Part shown: piece after piece, positions 51,956 through 60,508 of the stretch
Layout: every line of letters begins with the position of its first letter
Numbering within the stretch: the first letter of the stretch is position 1
Assembly (NCBI GenBank): GCA_034716415.1
Contig: JAYEJB010000059.1
Location: forward strand, 1-64,000
DNA from: JAYEJB01 sp034716415
GTDB lineage: Bacteria; Patescibacteriota; Patescibacteriia; SG8-24
DNA: 64,000 bases
Reading direction: 5' to 3'
Position numbers and translations under genes: made by a program
Notes under the pieces: generated by a model
Told to the model about the DNA's origin: nothing
Database searches by the model: none
The model's input: the letters and a program-made list of their open reading frames with translations, nothing else

Positions 51956-53667
51956 ACATCCACCAGCCTCAATTGAATACTCTTCGATCCGTTCCACTCA
52001 TTCACCCCCACTTCCGCGACCGCGTCAATCGCACTGCCGGGCGTAAATTCCGACATGCGCTCCGTCATACCGAATCCTATCATCTTGAACTCCTTCGGTG
52101 CATCTCCCTTGACGCCGACGCGGACATGTTTGCCGTCCTTGCCGACCGGATACAGGGAGTTCAACATCAGGTTATGGAACATGAACAGCGGCTTCGGGTT
52201 GCTTTGACCGAATGGTTCGAACTTCTCCAGTTCGTTCACCAGTTCCCAGGTCACCTGGCTTGTCTTCAACTCACACTCAACCCGAAGTGTCGGACGCAAA
52301 TCCGCACCATCGAGCTTCTTGGCCGCGCACTCCCCGGCGATGCGGATGAACTCGTTCAAGTTCTCGTCGCCCTCGATGGTCAGGCCGCATGCTTCCGGAT
52401 GACCGCCGTATCGCGCCAGCACATCACTCGCCTCGTTCAACAGTTCCATGACGTCGAACTCCGGGATACTGCGCCCGCTGCCGACAATGTGATCCTTCTG
52501 TCTGCAGAGCACGAACGCCGGCATGCCGAGTTCGGTGACAAGCTTTCCGGCGACGATGCCGACGATCCCGGCGGACCAGCCGTCACCGACGACCACCTGG
52601 ACCTTCTTCGACGGATCGACCATCTTTTTCGCCTTCCTGAACATCTCCTCGGTCCGTTTCTGTCGCTCGGCATTGCATAGGTTGAGTTTCTGCGCCAATT
52701 CCTGCGCCTCCTCGTCACTCTTCGCCATCACGGTGTCGAGCGCCAGATCGGCATGATCCATGCGCGACGCGGCGTTGATGCGCGGACCGATGTAATAACC
52801 GACGGAAACGGTATCGAGCTGGCCTGGCTCGAGTCCGGCCGCTTCGATGAGCCTCTTCAACCCCGGTCGTCGGGTCTTGTTCAGCACGATGAGTCCATAT
52901 TTCTCCAAAGTCCGATTTTCACCCAAGAGAGGCATGATATCAGTCACCGTGGCGATCGCCACCAGGTCCAACAGCCACTTCTCACGCCCTTCCGGCACCT
53001 CGACACCACTCCTTCTGGCGTAATCCAGAAACGCGGCCGCGAACTTGAAAGCGACACCCGCCGCGGCAAGTCCCTTGAACGGATACTTCTCCCCGGGCGC
53101 GAGCGGATGGATGATGGTGCATTCCGGCACCTTCTCCGAAACCTGATGATGATCGACTACGATAGCGTCCATCCCCAGCTCCTTGACCCGCGCGATCTCA
53201 TCGGCGTTCGAGATGCCGCAGTCGACGGTCACCAACAGGTTGTTGCCGTCGGCGGCGAGTTTCTTCACGGTATCCATGTTCAATCCGTACCCTTCGTGCT
53301 CCCGATGCGGGATGTAACTGGTGAACGCCTCTGAATCACCGCCGACCTCTTGGGCGATCTCCCGAAAGACCGAGAGCAGTATCGCCGTTCCCGTGACTCC
53401 ATCCGCGTCATAGTCACCGTGGATGACCACTTTTTCGCGACGGGTCGCGGCGTTCCAGACACGCGCGCAGGCCTCTTCCATCTCCCGGAAAATGAACGGA
53501 TCATGCAGGTCCTGCCCGTAATCGGGCAGGAGGAACTCGTCGATCTCCTGTTGGGTCGTGATTCCCCTGTTCGCCAACAACTGCACCGTTACGGGGTGCA
53601 GTTCCGGAAAACCATCACGTAGCGCAGCCGAGACCGGCTCCGCGTTTTTCCATTTCTTTTCCTTCAT
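51865..53667 (-). CDS. recJ: Single-stranded-DNA-specific exonuclease
   Basis: RecJ degrades single-stranded DNA 5' to 3' in recombination and repair. Starting at ATG 53667 it has 600 residues. The DHH metal site is complete: IHGDYDADGVTGTA (near 69), TVDCGISNADE (near 140) and VVDHHQVSE (near 160). The DHHA1 and OB domains follow, with SGRSIPEFDVMELL near 395 and GGHPEACGLTI near 416. The last 30 residues (after VDVKPSG) are Gly/Glu/Arg repeats written by a word array and are probably a recent add-on. Confidence 0.96.
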   Translation of the reverse strand: MKEKKWKNAEPVSAALRDGFPELHPVTVQLLANRGITTQQEIDEFLLPDYGQDLHDPFIFREMEEACARVWNAATRREKVVIHGDYDADGVTGTAILLSVFREIAQEVGGDSEAFTSYIPHREHEGYGLNMDTVKKLAADGNNLLVTVDCGISNADEIARVKELGMDAIVVDHHQVSEKVPECTIIHPLAPGEKYPFKGLAAAGVAFKFAAAFLDYARRSGVEVPEGREKWLLDLVAIATVTDIMPLLGENRTLEKYGLIVLNKTRRPGLKRLIEAAGLEPGQLDTVSVGYYIGPRINAASRMDHADLALDTVMAKSDEEAQELAQKLNLCNAERQKRTEEMFRKAKKMVDPSKKVQVVVGDGWSAGIVGIVAGKLVTELGMPAFVLCRQKDHIVGSGRSIPEFDVMELLNEASDVLARYGGHPEACGLTIEGDENLNEFIRIAGECAAKKLDGADLRPTLRVECELKTSQVTWELVNELEKFEPFGQSNPKPLFMFHNLMLNSLYPVGKDGKHVRVGVKGDAPKEFKMIGFGMTERMSEFTPGSAIDAVAEVGVNEWNGSKSIQLRLVDVKPSGESGESGEKRGEKVLSRLASDASDPR

Positions 53668-53752
53668 TCGTGGTAACGGCAAGACTTGTCCCTGCTTCTC
53701 TGGCGAATCCGCAAAGGCAGGGATAGACCCTGCTACTACGATGTGTCATCGA

Positions 53753-53878
53753 TCAGAACATGGATAACCCCGGCGCGACGGTAAAGACGATCATCGACAA
53801 CACCGCGCAGACCGAGATGACGATCCAGCCGAACCTCTTCAACTGACGCCGACGAATTTTTCTGTTGAATATTTTCAT
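53753..53878 (-). CDS. 41-aa membrane protein
   Basis: A short frame from ATG 53878 ends at TGA 53753. The product has a strongly basic head (MKIFNRKIRRRQLKRF) and one membrane span (about 17-38, WIVISVCAVLSMIVFTVA). It sits between recJ and lepA on the same strand and has the charge layout of an inner-membrane protein with its N-terminus inside. No family is recognised, and ribosome-binding evidence is weak. Confidence 0.5.
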   Translation of the reverse strand: MKIFNRKIRRRQLKRFGWIVISVCAVLSMIVFTVAPGLSMF

Positions 53879-53882
53879 ATCG

Positions 53883-53954
53883 GAGTTAAAAAGCTAAAAA
53901 GTTTAACAGCTTAACAGCTTTTGGACTTTTTGGCTGTTAGGCTTTTAAGCTTTA
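53883..53954. repeat. Word-array hairpin, AAAAGTTTAACAGC class
   Basis: AAAAAGCTAAAAAGTTTAAC and AGCTTAACAGC on the left face GGCTGTTAGGCTTTTAAGC on the right. Read on the minus strand it ends in T-rich DNA, so it may terminate the murJ-lepA transcript. Confidence 0.75.
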
Positions 53955-55757
53955 TCTCTTCAAAACAGCTATATACGCCTCGGGCGGTATATCCACCTTG
54001 CCGCCTTTGCCCATGCGCTTCTTGCCTTTCTTCTGCTTCTCCAGCAGTTTCTGCTTCCGTGACACGTCACCACCATAGAGACCTGCCGTGACATCCTTGC
54101 GGTATGGCGCTATGCGCGACGACGCGATGATCTTACCTCCCACCGCGGCCTGGATGCGGATCTCGAACTGTTGGCGCGGCAGGTTCTCTTTCAGGCGATC
54201 CACGATGCGCCGCCCTTCGCGCTGCGCGGCATCATTATAGACGATAAGCGAGAGCGACTCGACCGGCTCGGCATTGACCAGGATATCCATGCGCACCACC
54301 TTGGCCGGACGGTATTCGGTCAGCTCGTAATTCAACGAAGCGTATCCGCTCGTGGCACTCTTCAACTTATCATAGAAATCCACGAGTATCGACGCGAGCG
54401 GCATGTCGTAGTGTATGATGGCGCGGGATTCCTTTCCGCCGGAAGACAGATACTCCGTATTCAGATAGACGCCGCGGCGTTCCTGCGAAAAAGCCATGAC
54501 CGCGCCGAGATATTCTTTCGGCGTGACGATATCGGCGCGCACCCACGGTTCGGAGATGGACGAGATGCGACTCGGGTCCGGCAGGTCGGCCGGACTCTTG
54601 GCGATGATCTCCTCGCCATCCGTCTTCGTGACCTCGTAGGCGACAGACGGCAACGTCACGACGATATCGAGTCCATGCTCGCGTCGCAGACGCTCTTGAG
54701 CGATCTCCAGGTGCAACATGCCGAGGAATCCGCAGCGGAAACCGAAACCGAGCGCGGTCGAGTGTTCAGGTTCGAAGACGAGCGCCGCGTCGTTCAGCTT
54801 GAGCTTGAGCACCGCCTCCCTCAAACGTTCAAAGTCGTTCCCCTCCTTTGGAAATATGCCGGCGAACACCATCGGCCTGACCTCGCGGTAGCCGGAGAGC
54901 GACTCCGTGCCCAACTCCTTGAAATCAGCGACGGTGATCGTGTCACCGACGCGACAGTTGTCGATATCCTTGAATCCGGTGACCACATAACCGATCTCGC
55001 CCGCATCGAGCGCGTCAGCCGCCGACATCTTCGGCAGGAAGTGGCCCGTTTCCGTGATCTCGCCCGACGCCAGTGTCGCTACCATCTGGAACTTATTGTC
55101 ACGTGTCACCGAACCGTCGACCACTCGGACATAAGCCACGACACCGCGATAGGAGTCATAGACCGAATCGAAAATAAGCGCGCGGAGCGGCGCGTCCGGA
55201 TCACCCTCGGGCGGCGACACCTTCTCGACGACCGTTTTCACCAAGCCCTCGACACCTTCACCGGTCTTGCCGGAAGCGAACAATACGTCTTCCGGTTCAC
55301 AACCCAAAAGGTCGACTATCTCATCCCTGACCCTGTCGGGTTCCGCGTTCGGCAGGTCCATCTTGTTAACGACCGGAATGATAGTCAGATTCTCCTCGAG
55401 AGCCAGGTACAGGTTACCGATGGTCTGCGCCTGCACGCCTTGCGTCGCGTCCACCAACAGGATCGCGCCCTCGACCGCAGCCAAGGATCGCGAGACCTCA
55501 TACGTGAAATCCACGTGTCCAGGAGTGTCGATCAGGTTCAACGTGTACTCATCACCGGAATCAGCCTTATATCTCATCCTGACAGGCTGTAACTTAATCG
55601 TGATACCGCGTTCTCGCTCGAGGTCCATCTGGTCCAGGATCTGCTCTTTCATCTCCCGCTTACTGATCGTGCCGGTAAATTCCAAAAGACGGTCGGCCAG
55701 AGTCGACTTTCCGTGATCGATATGCGCGATTATGCAGAAATTCCTGATGTTCTTCAT
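53952..55757 (-). CDS. lepA: Elongation factor 4 (LepA), ribosome back-translocase
   Basis: LepA is a translational GTPase that remodels stalled ribosomes. The 601 residues show G1 HIDHGKSTLADRLLE (near 12), G3 DTPGHVDFTYE (near 78), G4 NKMDLPNAE (near 131) and the EF-G-like domains. The unique C-terminal domain ends in QKLLEKQKKGKKRMGKGGKV and DIPPEAY. Length is normal. The start overlaps murJ by 4 nt. Confidence 0.97.
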   Translation of the reverse strand: MKNIRNFCIIAHIDHGKSTLADRLLEFTGTISKREMKEQILDQMDLERERGITIKLQPVRMRYKADSGDEYTLNLIDTPGHVDFTYEVSRSLAAVEGAILLVDATQGVQAQTIGNLYLALEENLTIIPVVNKMDLPNAEPDRVRDEIVDLLGCEPEDVLFASGKTGEGVEGLVKTVVEKVSPPEGDPDAPLRALIFDSVYDSYRGVVAYVRVVDGSVTRDNKFQMVATLASGEITETGHFLPKMSAADALDAGEIGYVVTGFKDIDNCRVGDTITVADFKELGTESLSGYREVRPMVFAGIFPKEGNDFERLREAVLKLKLNDAALVFEPEHSTALGFGFRCGFLGMLHLEIAQERLRREHGLDIVVTLPSVAYEVTKTDGEEIIAKSPADLPDPSRISSISEPWVRADIVTPKEYLGAVMAFSQERRGVYLNTEYLSSGGKESRAIIHYDMPLASILVDFYDKLKSATSGYASLNYELTEYRPAKVVRMDILVNAEPVESLSLIVYNDAAQREGRRIVDRLKENLPRQQFEIRIQAAVGGKIIASSRIAPYRKDVTAGLYGGDVSRKQKLLEKQKKGKKRMGKGGKVDIPPEAYIAVLKR

Positions 55758-57400
55758 GCGTTTTCCGTTTCGGATCCATCCGGCGGGGTGATGGTCCTGA
55801 CCGGCGAGAATCTCGCTCTAGCCATGCCGATCAGCCGCCTCGATTCCTCACTGCCCAGAAGGTACGTCACGATGAAGTAAACCGCAATACCCGCCGTACC
55901 GGCGACCGCTCCCTGCGTGAAGATGCCGAAGAAAGTCTGCATGTCAACGACGCCTCCGAGTGCGGTCTTGATTCCCTGCACGGTCAGACCCATCGCGACC
56001 GCGGCGGCCATCATCACGGAAATCGACTTGAGGATGCGCCGTTCGTCCAAAGCACCGATCAACACGCGTAACAATACCCACAGCAACGTGATACGCAATG
56101 CCGCGCTTATCGAATACGCCAGCACCAGTCCCGACGTTCCCATGCCGAGATCGATCAATTTCCAGGCGAGCAGACGTTCGAAGACGATACTGGCCGCCGC
56201 GACCATGAGCGGAAAACGGACGTTATGAAACGCGAAGAACGTCTTGACGATGAACGGTAGCAGCGCCTGCGCGAACATGCTGATCGAGAAGAGGGCGAGC
56301 GCGTCGGCGGTGTCTACGGTGTTGGCCCAATCGAAGTTGCCGCTACCCAGCACGACACGCACGATCTGTGCGCGCAACAGCACGAACGCCACGGTCGCGG
56401 GAATGACCAGGAACATCACCAGACGCACGATACGCGAGAACTCACGTTTGACACCTTCCTTGTCGCCGCGCTCCACGAGTTCGGCGATGAACGGAAACGA
56501 CGCGACCGCGAACGATACACCAAGAACGCCGACCGGCAAGCTCTGAAGATTCAACGCCAAATTGAAGACCGCAATGCTGCCGACACCTAATGTCGACGCG
56601 ATTCCGGTCAGTATTATGAAATTGACATGCTCGAGAGCGACGCTCGCGGTCCGCGGCACCATCATCCGACCGATCTCCTTCATGCTTTCGTCGCATACAC
56701 TCGGCCGAAAAGCGAACTTGAAACCGAGCCGCCAGACAGAGATCAGCTGGATGAACATGTGCATGAACGAACCGCCGACCACACCGATTACCACGCCGAA
56801 AATCCCGAAACGTTCCGCCAACAAGACGATGCCGAGTATGATTCCCAAATTGTAGACGACCGGCGCGAGCGAATAGACCAGGAAACGTTTGTAGGTCTGT
56901 AGTATGCCGGAGAACACCGCGGACAACCCGAGGAAGAACGGCGACAGGAACATCAGCCGTGTCAGCAGAATGGAAATCTGCTGCTGTTCCGATGTGAAGC
57001 CTGATGTGTAGAGCGGTACGAACCACTGCGCGGTCGCGGCTCCGATTACGGAGATCACCGCCAAGATGACACCCATGATCGAAATGACACGCGAGGCGAA
57101 TTCGCTGGACGAATCGCCCATGTGACCGTCTCCGTCCTGGACGACATATCTGGTGAAGACAGGAATGAACCCCGCACTGATCGCGCCCGCGACAAAAAGG
57201 CCGAACATAAAGTCCGGCGCGCGGAAAGCGGCGTAATACGCGTCGAGTTCAGCACCCGCGCCGAAAGTGCCGGAAAGCAGTCGGTCGCGGAACATCCCCA
57301 GGAACTTGCTCAACAGCGTGGCCACGCCTAAAAGCGCGGCCGCCCAGGTGACCGAGCTGCGTATCGCGCTCTGAAGCCTTTTTCCTGACAGTATCGCCAT
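55754..57400 (-). CDS. murJ: Lipid II flippase MurJ (MviN)
   Basis: MurJ moves lipid II across the membrane for cell-wall synthesis. The 548 residues have 14 predicted membrane spans. SKFLGMFRDRLLSGTFGAG (near 32-50) carries the conserved Arg and Asp of the first helix. VVQDGDGHM and GVGGSFMHMFIQLISVWRLG are further family stretches. It overlaps lepA by 4 nt. Presence supports a peptidoglycan wall. Confidence 0.95.
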   Translation of the reverse strand: MAILSGKRLQSAIRSSVTWAAALLGVATLLSKFLGMFRDRLLSGTFGAGAELDAYYAAFRAPDFMFGLFVAGAISAGFIPVFTRYVVQDGDGHMGDSSSEFASRVISIMGVILAVISVIGAATAQWFVPLYTSGFTSEQQQISILLTRLMFLSPFFLGLSAVFSGILQTYKRFLVYSLAPVVYNLGIILGIVLLAERFGIFGVVIGVVGGSFMHMFIQLISVWRLGFKFAFRPSVCDESMKEIGRMMVPRTASVALEHVNFIILTGIASTLGVGSIAVFNLALNLQSLPVGVLGVSFAVASFPFIAELVERGDKEGVKREFSRIVRLVMFLVIPATVAFVLLRAQIVRVVLGSGNFDWANTVDTADALALFSISMFAQALLPFIVKTFFAFHNVRFPLMVAAASIVFERLLAWKLIDLGMGTSGLVLAYSISAALRITLLWVLLRVLIGALDERRILKSISVMMAAAVAMGLTVQGIKTALGGVVDMQTFFGIFTQGAVAGTAGIAVYFIVTYLLGSEESRRLIGMARARFSPVRTITPPDGSETENA

Positions 57401-57487
57401 AATCTAAACCATATTCCCGCTCTTAAGGGCGGGAATGCGTAGTGATTATATATATGATAGGGCCGATGGGCAAGGGTTTTGGAGAGA

Positions 57488-57594
57488 TCGAAAGCTTAAC
57501 AGTCTAAAAGCTCAAAAGCCGATAATGTGTCTGGTCTGAAGTCGGACTCCTTATTAAGACTTTTAGGCTGTTAAACTTTCAAGCTCTCTAAAAC
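57488..57594. repeat. Word-array hairpin, AAAAGCTTAACAGTCT class
   Basis: GAAAGCTTAACAGTCTAAAA and GCTCAAAAGCC on the left face AAGACTTTTAGGCTGTT and AAACTTTCAAGCTCTC on the right. It separates the divergent murJ and the 238-aa gene. 57401-57487 shows nothing else. Confidence 0.75.
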
Positions 57595-57596
57595 CC

Positions 57597-57625
57597 TTGC
57601 CACCCCGCCCGTTCCGTGCTATAAA
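57597..57625 (+). promoter_or_regulatory. Promoter of the 238-aa gene
   Basis: TTGCCA at 57597-57602 and TATAAA at 57620-57625 are spaced by 17 bp, a good sigma-70 promoter. The ribosome-binding site AAGGAAGGGAAG lies at 57643-57654, just before the TTG start at 57659. Confidence 0.7.
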
Positions 57626-57658
57626 TATAAGAAGCTCATTTCAAGGAAGGGAAGAATA

Positions 57659-58375
57659 TTGGACTACGAACCGTTGATAAGGCTCTGCAAAGGCGAGGGT
57701 GCACTGAAGCAGATGGAGATGGTCGAGAAGACTCTCGTCAAACTGGAACCGATACTGCCTCCGCTGGCGGCCGGCGAATTCGAATTCGCGCCGGAAGATT
57801 CATTCCAGCTCAGCATGACGATCGTCACCGCGTTGACGACGACCGCCGGCATCAAGAAGGAGGACATCAAGAATCCTCGCGCCATATCCCTGTCTGAACC
57901 GTTCGTCAGACCACCTTGGATGACAGACGAGGTCTTCAGGCGGGGTCAGGAAAGTTGTCTGAAACGGCCGATGCTCAAGATGATGTACATGTCCATCGAC
58001 ACCTTCAACAGTTGGCACGGTCGATTGCATGACAGGTACGAACGCTCGCTGCGCGATACCCTGGGTGTCGAACCGCTGAGAGAACTGGATTCGACCCTCC
58101 ACCACGCGCTCCACCTCGGTGAGAATATCTCCACGGGCGTGAACAGACTGCTCGGTGTCAGACCGTCCCGCGACGAGAACCGCCCGGGAGAATCGCTCCG
58201 GCAATGCGCCTACAACGCCATCTACCACACCATCCGATACGCTATCGGATTCGCGGTAGCCGGTCGCGGCCAAGAGGTCGACGACTTCGAGACCGCCATT
58301 CGCCTGCTCCGCATGGGCCTGCCCCTCGCCGAGACCAAAGGAGAGCCAGGCAGTTGGGGCGTGCTGGTGAGATAG
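57659..58375 (+). CDS. 238-aa protein of unknown function
   Basis: I do not recognise this protein. TTG at 57659 is the start, with a purine-rich ribosome-binding site and a sigma-70 promoter upstream. The product is soluble and helical. MMYMSIDTFNSWHGRLHDRY (near 102-121) and the later HHALHLGENISTGVN (near 142-156) carry several His, so a metal site is possible. It is an isolated plus-strand gene with its own promoter and terminator, next to the second 95-bp palindrome. Confidence 0.65.
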   Translation: MDYEPLIRLCKGEGALKQMEMVEKTLVKLEPILPPLAAGEFEFAPEDSFQLSMTIVTALTTTAGIKKEDIKNPRAISLSEPFVRPPWMTDEVFRRGQESCLKRPMLKMMYMSIDTFNSWHGRLHDRYERSLRDTLGVEPLRELDSTLHHALHLGENISTGVNRLLGVRPSRDENRPGESLRQCAYNAIYHTIRYAIGFAVAGRGQEVDDFETAIRLLRMGLPLAETKGEPGSWGVLVR

Positions 58376-58383
58376 CGAGATCG

Positions 58384-58410
58384 AAAAACCGGCCAAGGCC
58401 GGTCTTTTTT
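58384..58410 (+). terminator. Terminator of the 238-aa gene
   Basis: ACCGGCC/GGCCGGT pair around AA and are followed by T6; an A-run before the stem makes it usable in both directions. Confidence 0.9.
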
Positions 58411-58421
58411 ATTGGTGGGAT

Positions 58422-58534
58422 GATGTCTTATGCACAGTTTGGGGTAAAACACAGACAGCCTGTTTCTTACGAGAAACAGGCTGTCTGTTTTTGCCCCAAA
58501 CTGTGCATAAGACATCTACTGTTTACTCCAAAAA
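58422..58534. repeat. 95-bp palindromic element, copy 2
   Basis: The palindrome at 58422-58516 matches 742-836 in length and most positions and has the same A-rich flank. Where copy 1 has GATATCCTATG and CATAGGATATC as outer arms, this copy has GATGTCTTATG and CATAAGACATC. 58535-58645 holds only a small inverted word around 58583-58608. Confidence 0.9.
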
Positions 58535-58645
58535 AGTGAAGAATCTGGGGATCAGAGAGCATTACTTTAATAATCCCTTCCGACCGCCTGTCCTGAGTGA
58601 AGTCGAAGGGTCCGACATTCCGACATTCCGACCCCCTTCTAACCC

Positions 58646-59794
58646 TCAAACTATCTCCCCGACCTCTCTCGCGATCATCAATTCCTCGTTCGTCGGCACG
58701 ACCATCACCTTCGGTTTCGGCTTCAGCTTCACCATCGACATGACTTTCTTCCTGATGAGCTGGCTCCGCTCCCCTATCCCGGCCGTGAATACGATCGCGT
58801 CAACGCTTCCGAGGATTCCCGCATAAGAACCGATGTGCTTGGCGACGCTGTAGCAGAACATATCGACCGCGATGCGCGCCTGTTCCTTCTCTTCCTTGTT
58901 CGGCCGCTTCTTAAGCGAGAACCCGGGGAAATCATGACCGAGCATCGACAGCACTTCGCGCAGGTCGGCATATCCGGTCAGCCCTTTAAGACCCGACTCG
59001 TGGTTCAGGTCATCGTAAACGTCGTCCGGATCGCGACCGACTTCCCTGATCATGAACAGCGGGATGGCCGGGTCGATGTCACCGCAACGCGTGGACATCA
59101 CCAGTCCCTGCAGCGGCGTGAAACCCATCGAAGTATCCACGGACTCACCGCCCCTGACCGCCGTTACTGACGCCCCGCTGCCGAGATGACAAGTAATCAG
59201 ATTGACCTTTTCTGACGGCTTTTTCATCTTCCGCGCCGCCTCTTCGCTGACGTACTGATGCGAGATGCCGTGAAAACCGTATTTACGGATACCATGCTTC
59301 TCGTACCAACGCCATGGCAGAGCGTACATATGCGCGAAGTCCGGAATCGTCGCATGGAATGCCGTATCGAACACCGCGACCTGTTTCGCCTTCGGTAATA
59401 CCCGCGTAGCCGCCTCGATTCCCGCGATGTTGGCCGGATTGTGCAGCGGTGCCAGCTTGTCGTACTTTCGCAGTTGCCTCAAGACCTCTGATGTCACCAA
59501 TATCGGTCGGGTGAACCGCTCTCCGCCATGTACCACGCGATGCCCGACCGCCTTCACGTCACCATCTTCAAAACCGAACTCATATAGCAGAGAGAACACT
59601 TCGTTCAGCGCTTCCTCATGATCAGGTAGCCCACCCGCAAAAGTCCGATGCTCGTGATCACCGCCGAACGCGCATTCGATGAACGAACGCCGCAAACCGA
59701 CCCGTTCGACGATACCGCCGCCGAGCTCCTTCAGGTCCGCGTCAAATACACGAAACTTGAGCGTTGAGCTACCGGAGTTGATTACGAAAATCAT
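58646..59794 (-). CDS. ackA: Acetate kinase
   Basis: AckA converts acetyl phosphate and ADP to acetate and ATP. The 382 residues show VINSGSSTLKFRVFD (near 4), HRVVHGGERF (near 84), AVFDTAFHATIP (near 140), GFHGISHQYV (near 175) and HLGSGASVTAV (near 203), all active-site motifs of the family. Length is slightly short but typical. It follows pduL on the same strand, giving substrate-level ATP from acyl-CoA. Confidence 0.97.
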   Translation of the reverse strand: MIFVINSGSSTLKFRVFDADLKELGGGIVERVGLRRSFIECAFGGDHEHRTFAGGLPDHEEALNEVFSLLYEFGFEDGDVKAVGHRVVHGGERFTRPILVTSEVLRQLRKYDKLAPLHNPANIAGIEAATRVLPKAKQVAVFDTAFHATIPDFAHMYALPWRWYEKHGIRKYGFHGISHQYVSEEAARKMKKPSEKVNLITCHLGSGASVTAVRGGESVDTSMGFTPLQGLVMSTRCGDIDPAIPLFMIREVGRDPDDVYDDLNHESGLKGLTGYADLREVLSMLGHDFPGFSLKKRPNKEEKEQARIAVDMFCYSVAKHIGSYAGILGSVDAIVFTAGIGERSQLIRKKVMSMVKLKPKPKVMVVPTNEELMIAREVGEIV

Positions 59795-59802
59795 GGTTAG
59801 AG

Positions 59803-59900
59803 TTAAAAAAGTCTAAAAGTCGAAAAGACGAAAAGCATTTTTTAAATATTCCATCCCCGCTTCCCTGCCCACCGAAGCTTCAGCGTAGGTGGGTCCCCGC
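59803..59900. repeat. Word array, AAAAGTCTAAAAG class, one arm
   Basis: GTTAAAAAAGTCTAAAAGTC and GAAAAGACGAAAAGC are repeated words without an obvious complementary arm. A separate hairpin CCCACCGAAGC/GCGTAGGTGGG follows at 59868-59893. It fills the pduL-ackA gap. Confidence 0.6.
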
Positions 59901-60481
59901 TACTTGATAATTTCCCCTTCATTACCGACCACGTCCAACCAAGCAGCGTTGCCCTCATCGGTATCGAGGTGCACGTTCAGCCGGAACGAATCACGCACCC
60001 GGATGTTGACTTCATGGAACGTCAGGCCGCGGTCCCCGCCTATCTTCACCGACACGATGTCACCATCAACTAGTCCGCGCTCCTCCGCTTCCTTGTCGGA
60101 AATATGGATATGCCGCCGAGCGACGATGACACCCTCTTCGAGAACGACCTCGCCGGCCGGACCGACCAGCGTGCAACCGGGCGTGCCGGCGATATCACCC
60201 GACAGCCGCAGTGCGGGCTCGATACCGCTCTTGATGCAATCGGTCCTCGAGAGCTCGATCTGGGTCTGTTTGCGGCACGGTCCGAGGACACGTAGCGCCA
60301 TGTCCCTCTTGGACGCCTTGAGAGTCACCTTGTCTTCAGCCGCCCACTGCCCGGTCTGCGAAAGCTCTTTCTTGACGTTCATTACGTATCCCTCGCCGAA
60401 CAGCGCATCCTGATCTTTCTGCGAAAGATGCACGTGGCGCGCGGAGACTTCGAGCGGGACTTTTTTCAAGTCATTATCCAT
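59900..60481 (-). CDS. pduL: Phosphate acyltransferase PduL
   Basis: PduL swaps CoA for phosphate on acetyl- or propionyl-CoA. The 193 residues (ATG 60481; 60490 also possible) carry the two histidine motifs VSARHVHLS (near 11) and ARRHIHISD (near 121) that bind zinc, and GPCRKQTQIELS near 73. It replaces the usual Pta enzyme and feeds AckA. It has no shell-targeting extension that I can see, so it is probably free in the cytoplasm. It follows mgtE and precedes ackA. Confidence 0.92.
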   Translation of the reverse strand: MDNDLKKVPLEVSARHVHLSQKDQDALFGEGYVMNVKKELSQTGQWAAEDKVTLKASKRDMALRVLGPCRKQTQIELSRTDCIKSGIEPALRLSGDIAGTPGCTLVGPAGEVVLEEGVIVARRHIHISDKEAEERGLVDGDIVSVKIGGDRGLTFHEVNIRVRDSFRLNVHLDTDEGNAAWLDVVGNEGEIIK

Positions 60482-60508
60482 ATGATGCAACGATTATGTC
60501 GAGTTTTC

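Noticed and set aside
58204..58539. Frames crossing the second 95-bp palindrome
   Set aside because: Their sequence is set by the palindrome and matches on both strands; no start site.
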